Shown here: one piece after another, positions 23,561 to 35,556 of the stretch
Numbering within the stretch: the first letter of the stretch is position 1
How the letters are laid out: every line of letters begins with the position of its first letter
Source: Congeria kusceri
Taxonomy: Eukaryota > Mollusca > Bivalvia > Myida > Dreissenidae
Assembly (NCBI GenBank): GCA_027627225.1
Contig: CM051026.1
Location: forward strand, 1,499,501 to 1,563,500
Length of the DNA: 64,000 bases
Reading direction: 5' to 3'
Notes under the pieces: model-generated
What the model was told of the DNA's origin: nothing
The model's input: the letters and a program-made list of their open reading frames with translations, nothing else
Databases searched by the model: none
Translations under genes and position numbers: made by a program

Positions 23561-24194
23561 ACCTAATTAATAATTCTATTAAAAACCTCAGCACTGCAAA
23601 ATTTTGCAATAATATTTAAGGCAGAATATGAAGACAATGTTTCGTATCCAAATATGAAAATGTTCCCTTTAAATGACAGTCATACGCTACTTTATATATA
23701 TGTGCCACCTTATAAGGACAATTATCTTTCTATATCTCAATAGCTAAGTGATTTAAATAATTGTCTGAGGGTTTATCATAGAAATCGCGATGCAAACAGA
23801 TACAGTTCACAGTTGTTTGATTAGTTGACGTGTTCTATATTCATATCAATACTTGTGCAGGAACAATAAAGGCCTCTCGTGAAACTAGGTAATCTTGCCC
23901 TGAAAGGCTTTTTTATGCACATGTATGATGGAAGAATATTGCTCTCTGAAGCCTATATTCTGGCTAATTGATTGACATTGTATTTTCACCTACCAGACAA
24001 TTTGTTTTGAGCAATTTTAATCACAAAATGCCAGCTGAAAGCATTTCCATATTTTACGAATTAATCCAGAGAAAAAATAGCCACAGAAGTGCAGTTAAAA
24101 AGAAGAAGTGGAGGAATTTGAACACAGTATAAATTTCCGTTATAGTGAATTCCAGGGCCGGATCCAGATATGCCTGTCCTGGGGGCACACGCCA

Positions 24195-24400
24195 GAGGGA
24201 ATGGAGGTCTTATTCATTTGTTCCTTTGTCCGTCCATCCGTCCTTTCGTTCATTAATTTGTTCGTTCATTCATCCATCTGTTTATTTACACACTCATCAT
24301 TCATTCCTTTACTCACTCATTCATTTATTCATTAACCCATTCATTCATTTACTCACTCTTTTATCCTTCCATTCTTTTATTTATCTATTCATTCACCCGC
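24195..24400. repeat. (TTCA)n-like imperfect microsatellite
   Basis: About 200 bp of 'attcattcatttactcactc'-type tetranucleotide variants. The overlapping plus-strand frames (24108-24435) are low-complexity translations of it. It is interrupted on its right edge by the element at 24402. Confidence 0.95.
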
Positions 24401-24401
24401 T

Positions 24402-25329
24402 CAGTGTTCTGGCGAGATATCACAAAAGGTCATGAACAATTGGGGACATTTCCAATTTTTTGGGCTCACAAACAAAATACACCTACAATTTCCTACAAAT
24501 GATAAAATCAATAACAAAGATTTATTTACCTTGACTAGTTATGTCTTGTTTAAGTGTCAGTGGTTGGTATGAGTTTAACCAACAGCAGTTAACATTAGAA
24601 ACACAGTTAATGTTTTGTTGTTTTATCTTAATTATAAACTGCTCAACACAAATAACTGCTATAACTAATAAACTTAAAATTAGTGACTTTCAATGGAAAT
24701 GTTATTTGTTTTGTGCTTAATAAAAAGTGAAAGCGTCATAAAATTTCCTTCAACATTATAGGCAAGCCAATTGTGTTTTTTAAACTAAGAATTTTGGAAT
24801 TTTCGTTCTGGTTTTTCCGTCAAATTCATGACACTGTCACTTTGAGTTTCTGTCAAAAAAACTTCTAGACCGTCACCAGCTTTATTGATAGGGTTGCAGG
24901 CAGCTTGCGAAGCAACAGTCAGACTTATCGTTACCAACAAACTCTTATGTTTTGATGTTTTGCAAGGAGAAATTATTCAATATAACGTTCGAGGCTTTTT
25001 TTCTTAGGCGACGCAGCAGACAACTTGGAAAACAAAATGAATACTCTTCAATATTGAGATAAAGCTCGAACGCATAATGTTATCGATTGGCTAAGATTGT
25101 AGCGCCATATTTAATTAAACAAATCAGAAAGCAGACCTCAATCGGATGTTTGGATCGTACTCAGCACACTTCGAGACATTTGATATTCGTCCCAAAATTG
25201 TTTCGCATTTTTGACGATTTGTCCCATTAAATTTTGTATCCGACAAAATCGCTACAAGACCAATTTTTTTGCGACATTTGTGGAAAATAAGCGATAAAAT
25301 AGCAATTTCGGGGCCTCGCCAGAACACTG
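24402..25329. mobile_element. DNA transposon, non-autonomous, 15-bp inverted ends
   Basis: Exact 15-bp terminal inverted repeats CAGTGTTCTGGCGAG (24402-24416) and CTCGCCAGAACACTG (25315-25329) bound 928 bp inserted in the microsatellite. Flanks CCCGCT (24396-24401) and CCCACT (25330-25335) are a 5-of-6 target duplication. CAGTG ends suit the hAT superfamily. No transposase is visible inside; the minus-strand frame 25124-25378 has no recognised motif. Confidence 0.85.
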
Positions 25330-25349
25330 CCCACTCATGAATCAATCCA

Positions 25350-25790
25350 TTCGATCCACCCATATCACCCAGCCTCACTTTGACCTTGACCTAATGTGGA
25401 CTTGTAATAATTCAAAAGTGCCATTTCTTAGTTAACTAGCTTTTACCTTTTTGTCTAGCACCAACACCACTTACTACATTACTTGGATATTTACACAGTT
25501 ATTACTTATGACTGTTCCCAATCCACACATATCACTCAACCTCACTTTGACCTTGACATAATTTTCACTTACAATAATTAAAATGGGTTGCTTCTTGGTT
25601 AACTAGATTTAACATTTCGTTTAGCACCAACACTGCTTGCTACAACACTTGGATGCTTACACAGTTGTTGCATATGACTATCCCCAATCCACCCATATCA
25701 CCCAATCTCACTTTGAGCTTGACCTAATTTGGACTATGAAATTGGCTACCCAGCACCTGAACCGGGGGCATGTGTGTTTATCAAACACAG
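25350..25790. repeat. Tandem repeat of about 177-bp units, 2+ copies
   Basis: 'cacccatatcacccaacctcactttgaccttgacctaat' and 'gttaactagctttta...tttagcaccaacac...ttacacagttgtt' recur at about 177-bp spacing. It ends at about 25760-25800 with a hairpin 'tgtgtttatcaaacaca', a known-looking terminus of this repeat class. Confidence 0.8.
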
Positions 25791-26529
25791 AATCTTGTCT
25801 CCTTCTATAGTAGAGGTGGATATAAGACGTCATTCCCTCAAAAATATTCTCTTAAATCATGCAGATTTTGCCTAAAACTGATCGAACCCCAAGATTTTTC
25901 ATTACCCTGCTATTAAGAGTTTTCCCCAAAATGCCAAAAATAACGATACTTTCCCCCAAATTAGGACAAAAGGCCCCATCCCCAACTGGTGAAAAAAATC
26001 CCTGCATTATGATGAATTTTCTGTGAAAAACCCTCATAAACTACAAACTATATACATGTGAGATCAAACTTTTGATGCAATTCGGACCACTTTCACTAAT
26101 CTTCAGAAGGCTTCGTTAAAAAAAAAATCGAATATCATATTAAGCAGTTAAGGAGTTATTTTCAAAGATAATAGTTGAGAAATAGGTAACTTCTCGATTC
26201 CATATTAATAACGTTAAGTTAAACTTATTCATAACAGTTAAATAAAAATGGGGGCTATAGTGAATTTTCCACGCTTTTGAGCTTTGTGACCATTACTTTG
26301 ACACAGAATGAGTTTAAAGCGATAGTTGACAAGTCACTTAAGCACAGATGCTATGATGTTACTCAAGCGGTGTTATGAATTCGCGCTAAAGATCTTGTAG
26401 GGGTTAGTTATGAACACATGCCCCAACTGTCCCCACTTCCTGCCGTGAAACCTTGCCTACAAGTTGCCTAAGGCTGTTGTCTGAGATTAGCGATAACGAT
26501 CAGTTTAGGGGCACCACCTAGGGCCTTGT

Positions 26530-28335
26530 TAGCTCACCTGAGCACAATGTGCTCATGGTAAGCTTTTGTGATCGCCTTTTGTCCGTCGTGAATCGTTTGT
26601 CTTCAACATTTACCTTGTGAACACTCTAGAGGCCCATTTATTGCCCACTCTTCATGAAACTTGCTCAGAACATTTGTTCTAATGATATCTCGGACGAGTT
26701 CGAAACTGGGTCATGTGGGGTTAAAGACTTGGTCACTAGGTCATATTGAATAAAAAGCTGGTGAACACTTAATGTCATATTTTTTACCCAATCTTCTAGA
26801 AACTTGCTCAGAACAATTTTTTCAATAATATCTGGGACGAGTTCGAAACTGGGTCACATTGGGTTAGAAACTAGGTCACCAGGCCAAATTGAAGAAAAAG
26901 CTTGTGAACACTCCAGAGGCCAGATTTATAGCCAATTCATCAATAAACTTGCTCAGAACATTTGTCTTAATGCAGCGATTTTTTTTGCCCAATTGGGAAA
27001 AGTACCGGTACCGGTCCAATTGGGAAAAATTAGCGCGTAAAATCCTGAAACTGGGAAAATTCGCGTCGTGAAATATTCAAATTGGGAATCTTGTGTCTTT
27101 TTAATTACTTGGAACTTAATTACACATACCCATTATAATAATCGTTTACAGGCTTGCCAAAATGACCATTTTGTACTAAAGTTGGTATAAAGAACAAAAT
27201 CTAATAAAGAACAAACAAACTTAAAGTTGTTTTTCAACTTATTGCTACTTGAACATAGCATTTGGTGTATTTTTTCTGGTCAACTGACATACTGAGGAGC
27301 CCTACAGCTGAAACCTGTCTAGAAGTTTTTATATTGACTATTACCCTTGATTTTTTGTCACCTCAACTTCTCAAAAAAACAGGACAGTCCTTTTAAAACT
27401 GTTTTAATGTATTCATGCTTCCAACAATTGCAAATGATAAAAAATGCACACCACCAGCAGAGATGCATTTACAAGTGTATAAATTAAATCAAGTAAGTAT
27501 TTTAAATAAAGATCTAATTTATAATGCAATATTCAGAACATGAAAATCGCCATCATCATTTCATAAAATGATACAGTAACTTGTCAAGTAATTTACTTGT
27601 CAAACATGTCAAACGACTCAAAGTTGTCAATTATCAAATATCAAAATGCAAGTTAATTTTGTAAATAAATAACAATAAACTTACTGATACATAATGAAAA
27701 TATGTTTGTCTGTTTCCATCAATTGATTTACATATCTAAAATCATGCAAAAAAAACAAATTATTTAGTTAAATATTATATCTCGGTCGCAATTTCGGGCA
27801 CCTGTTTTTTTTAACTTTCGTTTTCAATTTCACAACTTCCGGTTTATAAACAGATCGACCATGACTTAGTAAAGGCCTCAATTCTTTCTTATGTCTATGG
27901 TCTATGATTACATCGCAAACGACCCAATTGACTGAATGCGCTGTTTTATTAAACCCGAATTAATCAAGCTCTAGGTTACACACAACAAATTTATTTCATT
28001 TGTTCACTCGCCGATAGTTCGATTTTGGGACAAAACGGCCGCAACTTTTCTTCGTTTTGGAATTTTTTCGGACGCCAATTGGGAATTTTAGCATTTTTGC
28101 TTGATTGGGAAAGTGCCGTTTACCGGTACTTTATAAAGAAGGAAAAAAATCGCTGTAATGATATCTGGGACACGTTCAAAACCAGGTCACATGGGGTCAA
28201 AAAACTAGGTAACTAGGCCAAAATGAAAAAAAAAAGATCTTGTGAACACTATAGGCCACATGTATAGCCGAATCTTTATGAAACTTGCCCAGAACAATAG
28301 ATCCTTAGCTCCTTACGGCCCTCTTGCTTTACATT
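26530..28335 (+). repeat. Palindrome-headed modular repeat, plus orientation, split
   Basis: Head at 26529-26575 ('agctcacctgagcacaatgtgctcatggtaagctttt'), then units with 'gaacactctagaggcc...gaaacttgctcagaacatttgttctaatgatatctcggacgagttcgaaactgggtca'. The third unit is interrupted exactly at 'taatg' by the transposon 26973-28155 and resumes at 28156, ending near 28330 ('ccttacggccctcttg'). Confidence 0.88.
26973..28155. mobile_element. DNA transposon with 5-bp target duplication, copy 1
   Basis: 1183 bp with inverted ends CAGCGATTTTTTT / AAAAAAATCGCTG and a perfect 5-bp duplication TAATG (26968-26972 and 28156-28160). The intact neighbouring repeat unit shows the empty site 'ttctaatgatatct'. 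Just inside the left end are palindromic phrases ggtaccggtaccggt-like and several 'ccaattgggaaaa' motifs; the right end carries 'attgggaaagtgccgtttaccggtac'. Same family as 38589-39362. CAGCG ends fit the hAT YARNG rule, but hAT usually makes 8-bp duplications, so a 5-bp-duplicating hAT lineage or another superfamily is possible. No transposase seen. Confidence 0.92.
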
Positions 28336-29455
28336 ACAAGTTGAAGAAGTTAAAACATAGCATATGATTTGTGTCTGGCTAGAAGCTCATGCCGTATGTG
28401 CCCCTTCCTTTAGAATCTATGCCTTATGCGTGGTCTTGGATAAGCAATAATGATCAATTTAGCGGCACCACAATCAGATTTTTTCTTTTCAAAGTTTGAA
28501 ATGTTATGCTTAAGAGTAATTATACATTACATACGGTTTGGGGTGAGCTGGGGGGGATGTGCCTCTGTGCTCCCCCCCCCCCCCCCAGTAAAGCGGGCCT
28601 GAATTCCGTCAATAGAATTATAGAATAACAGAAGATAAACAGATTGTTGAGACATTCCGATTTTGTGGACATGGACATGATAACTTTTAAAACAAACAAC
28701 CTGCTAATAACACTTGATAAGCAATTCAATAGGACCTGTGACAAATTTACACAATTTGAGCGCCATCGGTTTCAAATGTCGTTATAACAAGTGCACATTG
28801 TATGGATTGGTTCCTGCATATTTTGCATCGGAGTCAGAAACCGAATATTCTGTTATAATGGGTACCAGTTAATGGAAAATAATAAGTTTCAAACACAATT
28901 GTGTTGAAAGGAGAATATTCCGTTATAAAGAATGTCATCGTAAAGAGGGTAGACTGTACTAACAAAACATGTTTCATGGGGTTTCCTTTAAATTCATTAT
29001 ATTCATGCTATAACCTACATGCAAGGCAGGTGTTTCAGAATTGTAAGAGTAATAATGAACTTGGACATTATGACATATGGGATTTATGTAAAGATGGAAC
29101 AAGAGTGTTAAAGGAGCATAACTGATTAAAATCAACTAATAACCTTCATTAAGATCATTTTCAACAGGGTTTTCTGACAAGTTTGTGTTCTGGTTCTATT
29201 TCTTTAAGATCTGTCACCAGAAACATATGAACTTAACAGGTCATGTCATTGCTGTTTGTGGTTGATACTGTTTTTGCTGACACTACTAATGTTTAAAGCT
29301 GCAATGATTCTTTCGAAGCATCGTTCAATCGTTTGTGAATGGCAATTGTCCATACTAAACTAGCCAAATTGAATTCATTGTTATATATTTTATTATAGGT
29401 GATTTGTCAGAAAAGAAGAATTATATTTTGTGTAGACTAATCATGTAGATTGACC
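28336..29455. other. Gene-poor stretch with poly(C)
   Basis: A (C)15 run at 28572-28586 with G-rich flanking ('gggggggatg') is the only marked structure. Open frames 28520-28744 (minus) and 28901-29125 (plus) are unsupported. Confidence 0.5.
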
Positions 29456-29458
29456 ATG

Positions 29459-29769
29459 ACATTATGGTTGGTGTTATACTGAACTAGTTATCTTAGACAT
29501 TATGGTTGGTGTTATACTGAACTAGTTATCTTAAACATTATGGTTGTTGTTATACTGAACTAGTTATCTTAAACATTATGGTTGGTGTTATACTGAACTA
29601 GTTATCTTAAACATTATGGTTGGTGTTATACTGAACTAGTTATCTTAAACATTATGGTTGGTGTTATACTGAACTAGTTATCTTAAACATTATGGTTGTT
29701 GTTATACTGAACTAGTTACCTTAAACATTATGGTTGGTGTTATACTGAACTAGTTATCTTAAACATTAT
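29459..29769. repeat. 38-bp minisatellite, about 8.2 copies
   Basis: Unit acattatggttggtgttata + ctgaactagttatcttaa, nearly identical throughout; a few units have 'gttgttgtt' and one 'gttacc'. Recently amplified. Confidence 0.97.
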
Positions 29770-29849
29770 CACCATTTTTCACTGTTCGCATTTAAATTGA
29801 TATATATGGGACACATACGGTCACATTAACAAATACAATGCCATTTATA

Positions 29850-30308
29850 AATATAGAATATTATGTCAGTATGGTGTTCTGAGAACATGTATCAGTCCAG
29901 TTGGTTATGTCAAGTCGTCTCGCACGAGTGGCGTAGCTTCCTTTAGGCACTGTAGGCACTCACCTATACATTTTTTCTATAGATAAAAAATATGAAACCG
30001 CTTAAATGCAATCGAAACAATAGGGGGTAGGGCTGAGTGGCAATCTTTATTGGTTGTTTTGATACTTAATTTATTAACGATTGCATCAATACTAAATATG
30101 TCTCATGAATATAAATACATACTTATTATGTTTTATTCTAAAAAATAGGGTTTAACTTTAATTAGTTTGTGTAACTGTAGATAAACACCCCAGGCCCGTT
30201 ATTAAAAGTCAGTTGTGTCTATTGTGCCTATACATATTTCATACCCAAGCTACGCCCCTGAGACAGATACTTGTTCTCAGAACACCATACTAATATATAA
30301 TATTCTAT
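29850..30308. repeat. Foldback of about 460 bp
   Basis: Left arm 29850-29895 ('gtcagtatggtgttctgagaacatgtatcag') pairs with right arm 30264-30308 ('acttgttctcagaacaccatactaat'). Inner partners 'gtggcgtagctt' and 'aagctacgcccc' also pair. The right arm and what follows to about 30830 recur at 59520-62060. Confidence 0.8.
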
Positions 30309-30754
30309 TTATTATATACCTTTTCAGCATATTATTCATAAAAAAAGAATCACAAACTATTTTGTTTCACGTAAACAATGCTTTTTTCGGCAGTGAGTTA
30401 TGCATCGATAACGGCATTATTTTACAACTAGGTAATACATTAGCTCCAAATGGATTTGTGTTGCTTTGTTTATTGGATATTATAATCATTAGTATTCCAT
30501 TTTATTTGTGTCGGATTAAATGCGCAATAAATCACTATCGCTGTCTGTTATTCTATTTTGCCTTGTGTTTAACAAAGGTGAAATTGAATAATACTGTTAG
30601 TTGATTGTGGTAAAACAGCATTAACATTGTGTGTTTCTGGATATTTTGAACAATATGAGTTAATGTCTGAAGAAATGCTCTACTGGGTGCCTCTAGGAAG
30701 AAATGTTTACCAGAGTTAAGATTATTAACTGCTTTTATTAATGTTCTGTTTATT

Positions 30755-31054
30755 TTATAAATGTAGATTACAGACTAAATATCTAGATCTACGTGTACGC
30801 TTTTGAAGTTGTATTCTGATAATTTCCAAATTCGATAGCGTTTTTGACATAAAATGTAGTTTGGGTACAGGTTTTTTTGTCCTTATATTATAGACGCCGA
30901 ATAACGGCGGCGTCTCCTTGCAAGTTAGGAATACTTTTTCGCCTTTTCTGGTAGAGAAATTCCCCTCTATAAAAATTTCCCCCACTGACTGATTCAACTT
31001 TGTTATTAATTCAATCGTAAAATGGAATGAATGGAGCTCGTCTAATGTAAACAA
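30755..31054 (-). CDS. Unidentified 99-codon ORF
   Basis: Starts with ATG on the minus strand (MFTLDELHSFHFTIELITKL...) and runs to TAA. The first about 70 codons have balanced composition and unique sequence (FSTRKGEKVFLTCKETPPLF is a good sample). The last about 25 codons fall inside the repeat shared with 62000-62070, so if coding the true exon probably ends before them. No signal peptide, membrane segment or motif recognised. Upstream (31055-31280) lies a somewhat more CpG-containing stretch that might be a promoter. Could equally be chance. Confidence 0.35.
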   Translation of the reverse strand: MFTLDELHSFHFTIELITKLNQSVGEIFIEGNFSTRKGEKVFLTCKETPPLFGVYNIRTKKPVPKLHFMSKTLSNLEIIRIQLQKRTRRSRYLVCNLHL

Positions 31055-31059
31055 GCCGT

Positions 31060-33180
31060 TATGCTGTATTTATTTTATGAAATCCGATATTTATTTTGCG
31101 ACATGCAAGCGGAATATTTCTCGGCAAGTACAGAATATGACGATAAACATTGTCTACCAGGTATCGCTTCTCGCAACTAACCTGTGTGATTTCGCGCTGT
31201 GCATGATGGGTAAGCACTACATTCATATGGCGCCAACTGGAGCATGAGACGCTTCCCTTAAACATTAGCAATATCGTCATACAGTCTTGTAGGACGTAAC
31301 TCGGTACAAGTAACTCAATCTGTTCTTCGTTTAATTCAATTTAAAAATATAATCGCTGTTGTTTTTAATAATACAAATGTAGTAAGTAAAACGCATTTTA
31401 TTGCACAAACAGGAATAAACACAACGCTTTGAGTGTTTAAATTTAATAATGATGATATAGTCATCATGGTTAAACAAAGTTTTAATAAGAATACATGGAA
31501 ATTGTCCTTGTTAGGAAATTATTTCAGTCATCCGCGACTATATCTCAGTGTATGTACCATTTAGCCAAATATGGATAGTTATCAGTTCCTAGTATAGAGG
31601 TTAGACGAAAGCAGTGACGTCATACTCTATGTATAGAATGGACGATAAAAGCTAATAATGAAAGATTAGTTTTCGTACATCTCCGTAAAAGCGATCGATT
31701 GGATCAAATATTTTGACGAGTTTGCACTTGGTTTTAACCACACAGTGGGGGACAGTTTACGTCTTAAGAAATAAACATACCATGTGGCACAATTGGAGGT
31801 TCTATCAAAGGAAACAACTCAAAGCAGTTGAATCCAAAAACATTAGGTTACATAATATTTAATATTGTGAAGTAGTCTTTTATAGGCGTAAATTATGTAA
31901 AAACACTGTATTGTCTAAATATGTGAAATTAAAGGCAGCCATTTCATACGCATATTGTTCAACTTTAAGTATGTTTGTGATATTATGTCATGATTTAATT
32001 GGTATAATTTGCCTTTTCCAGGACTTCTTCATTGAAACTGATTGTGTTTTTGATCATCCCTGTTACAGAACTGTATTTATAAACTCTTTATGTACTCATG
32101 GACACCGTTATATTGGTTTGTGAAAATTGTGTAATTGCCTATAGCTTATAAGTATCCAGTTTGGTGGTAAGATCAGTTTTACTGATGCAGTTATATATGT
32201 ACAGTAGGTGTCTTATTGCACTAATTAATGATTAAATCTGCCAAAAAATTAATTACATATGGAAAACTGCATTGTAACATTGGTGTAATAAAATAGTTTA
32301 TTCTATGTTGGAAGTCTTATTCTAACGTCTTTAAGGGAAAGGCCCTGCTTTCATGATGGTGTTTTGTCAGTTTTGTATGGTGAAATTGACCATCGTTTGT
32401 TTTTTTATCAATAATGATTTATTAATGTACAGCCTTGTCCAGTTTTGCTTCAATATATTAGGTTCAAATGTGAAATTATCATTTATAATGTTTATTTTTC
32501 CCCAAAAATGCATTTATAACGCGCTACTTTTTCCTCCAAAACCTGAAATTCACGCGTTTGAAAAAAAAAACTGCTGCGATTTCTATTTTGTCGATCCTGA
32601 TCAATAAGATACTTTCCCTTTAACAACGCTGACGAGTTTTCATCTTAATTTGTAAATAAATGAATATTTAATCCAATTATTTTGTACATAACCCCTAAAT
32701 GCAAACAAACTGCATGTGGAGAATCTATTTCATACTGTGCATGCGCAACTTTGAGGTCCCACATAGTGTCCATGATAAAAATAAATTATAGTGTTTTAAT
32801 ATTATGTCCAATGTGAGCATGTTCAGCATAAAAATAACCATAAGCCATTTATATTACATACAATAAAATGAGGAAAAAACTGCATATTAAGAGCACAAAT
32901 GTCTCGCTACTCAAAACCCACATCATTTGTCCCACGTGCACGAAGGTCCTCAGTTTCAGAGCTATTTTTAGAAATACAAATGGGCGTTTGAAGAAAGTGA
33001 AATCTTGTATTACCAACAGACTATGAGCTGCTTAATATAGAAGGTTAAAAAAGAGCAATAGTCAAATGTGGAATAAGCATGTCACAGTTCCTGATCTACG
33101 ATTTTCACCAAGCAACTAAGAAGTTTTTTAACACTAGAAAATGAACCTTAAATAAACAAAAGTGGGAGTTTTGTCAATTG
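31060..33180. other. Gene-poor stretch with one TTAA element
   Basis: At 32331-32623 a segment begins TTAAGGGAAAG and ends CTTTCCCTTTAA, i.e. short inverted ends with TTAA at both edges, a small piggyBac/Kolobok-like MITE candidate. The rest shows no supported gene; frames 31911-32123 and 32353-32607 are AT-rich and unconvincing. Confidence 0.5.
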
Positions 33181-33189
33181 AAGTCAAAA

Positions 33190-34515
33190 GAAGTTGCTTT
33201 GACAACAGAATTCATAAAAACAACATTGTGGACCGATATCGCGATAAAGACTATATTTTATATCCAATATTGACCTAATGTGTACAGTTTGTGTATGACT
33301 ATAAAATCTCAGATGGGATTGTTATTGGGTCAGATCATACTATTAACACCAGGTTGCCCCTTTTTTATGCAAAAATGCCCTTTTCCAATGTTTAGACTTT
33401 ATTTTCCATCCAATCTTAACCAAACTTTCGCAGTATGTGTATGACCATCAGATCTCAGCAGATGCCAAAAATGGGCCAGATCGTGTTTCAAATACCAGAG
33501 TTATTGCCCTATGTTTATTAAAAAAGTATACAAACATGGACATTATTCAGGATAGAGACTTCATTTTTCATCAAATCTTCATTAATCTTGCACAGTTTAT
33601 CTATTACCATGAGATTCCAGTTTTGTTTGTGAAAAAAATATGCAAAAATGGACATTATTCAGGATAAAACTTCATTTTTCATCCAATCTTCACCAATCTT
33701 GCACAGTTTGTCTATGACCATAAGATTAAAGGTGAAGTCGAATATAAGCAAGATCTGACCAGAAACACCAGAGTTATTGCCCTTTGTTGGGGAAAAAAAA
33801 AGCAAAAATGGACATTATTCAGGATAGAGACTTCATCGTGTACGGTTTGTCTATGAAAGTAACACTGCAGGTGAAGTCGAATAAAAGCATGATTGGGCCA
33901 GAAACACCAGAGTTATTGCCCCTTGTGTTTGGAGAAAAACATCAACAAGTTATCTATGAATGGCTTGCACACATGATTTTTGATTCAATGTTGACCAAAC
34001 TTACACAGTTTGATAAAATTTGACTTCCAACAGTTGCAAGACGTGCATGCAGTTATTTGTACATGCAACATTGAAGTCTTCAGAGCCTGCATTTTAACAT
34101 CATTTATCATCATCGATGATAAGGAAATTTTCAAATAAAATGCAAAACTTTACCTTATAGCACAGCCATCGCAATTATTGCATTGCAATTAGTTCTCCAA
34201 AACTGTTTGCGAAAAAGACATCAAAATCTACTGTGTCTGCATATTCCGGATTGTCAATGACTTAATGAAAAAGGGTCTGGTAAGAATATCGAGAAAAATG
34301 ATTAGAGAACCATTAGCAAAACAAACGCACATCCACTACCCAACTTGTACTTTAGTAAGCCCATTGCACTAACCGATGTTTTAAATCAAAATTGATCCTA
34401 TCCCCCTCTGCGTATTGTTCAGATACCTTAAATGTCGGACCTGTCACAACAGTATGGTCTTCATTTGTACCAGTTCTCAGGTAATCGCTTTGGGCCATCA
34501 TGGCCCTCTTGTTTT
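33190..34515 (+). repeat. Modular repeat, about 160-bp units
   Basis: Units contain 'ttcatttttcatccaatcttcaccaatcttgcacagtttgtctatgaccataagat', 'gccagaaacaccagagttattgccctt' and 'aaaatggacattattcaggatag'. It ends at about 34515 with 'gggccatcatggccctcttg', a palindromic terminus. Plus-strand frames 33437-33667 and 33784-34023 are repeat-derived. Confidence 0.82.
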
Positions 34516-35556
34516 ATTATTCGTCATCTGCAAGCAACTTTATTAAAAAAGTTATGAACGGATTTTTGCAAACTTTTATGGGAAGGCTGGATATTGGCCA
34601 GTATCTTTTAAAGGTTCTTAGTTCATGGGAGATATGCATGCAAGGGGAGTAACATGCTACATCACTGGAAATTTTAAATTGTTTACTTGGGTGGCAGAGG
34701 TCTGAGGTCTCTGAGTGCTTACTGTTTGTTAACCTGTTTGTCTGTTTACAACTTTATGCATTATTGTTTACAACTTTATGCATTATTATTATTTCGGGTG
34801 ATTTCTTCATGCATAGTTGTACTTCTTGCCAGCTGACACATGTATAATGGGGGACCGTTCACACGCATATAAGCAAAGCACGAGGAAATCGTGATACTTG
34901 TTGTTTGTAAATAATACACGATTTTGGCATTGAAGTAGGTTTACTTTTAAGTCGCATCTTATGGCAGTTTAAAGGGAGGTAACTCGGTAGTTATGGTCAG
35001 CTCAACAACATTAACGAACTTAGTTGACAGAAAGTATTGGTGTGATGAAAACTTTGATGACCAACTAAGCCAACAACTTAGGAAGTTATTTATGTAGATT
35101 AGACACGCACATTTGAAATGTGAGTTTATTCTGAAGAAACTCTTACTTGGAACTATTAAACTGTAAACCGTTTCATTATCAAGTTAGAGTGATAATGAAC
35201 GTGTAGTTGGTCTTTTTGCAGCAACATCTGAATTGTTTTACGGTGTCACACAAACAATGTTGTCAGACTTAAACTTCGAGACGAAATCGTATTCTAATAA
35301 CTCTACGGAATGTGTGTCTTTCATACCTTTCTTAAATGTCATTCACAGCATTTTGCAAAGAATAACAGCCATTCTACACTGGATAATCATTTCGTTCATT
35401 AGTTGTGTACTTTAATGTAGACGTTTACAGTTACATGAACAGGTTTTTACATTGAAAATAATCTGAATGAGGTAAACAAATATATAACACATTATAATTT
35501 ATTACATCAATGAATTTAAAAATATACTGTACATGTGTGAATGTTGGAAATGTATC

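Larger units (their letters stand above)
18140..24070. other. Duplicated block A (short version)
   Basis: Collinear, diverged similarity to 35195-51245. Clear matching stretches: 18270-18430 with 35265-35415; 18560-18720 with 35550-35600 plus 37920-37980 plus 39680-39740; 18960-19190 with 40680-40925; 19750-19870 with 46690-46810; 20060-20960 with 49265-50150; 23545-24060 with 50685-51245. Block A contains a single copy of the 56-bp monomer (about 18569-18627) and only about eight copies of the 20-bp unit (18770-18940). 19200-19750 has no further feature. Confidence 0.85.

Noticed and set aside
24108..24435. Plus-strand frames rich in SFI/HSF/LFIH
   Set aside because: Translation of the (TTCA)n microsatellite.
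30215..30604. 129-codon plus-strand frame with hydrophobic segments as a membrane protein
   Set aside because: Lies in the duplicated repeat block; the copy at 61581-61830 breaks the frame. Hydrophobicity follows from T-rich DNA.
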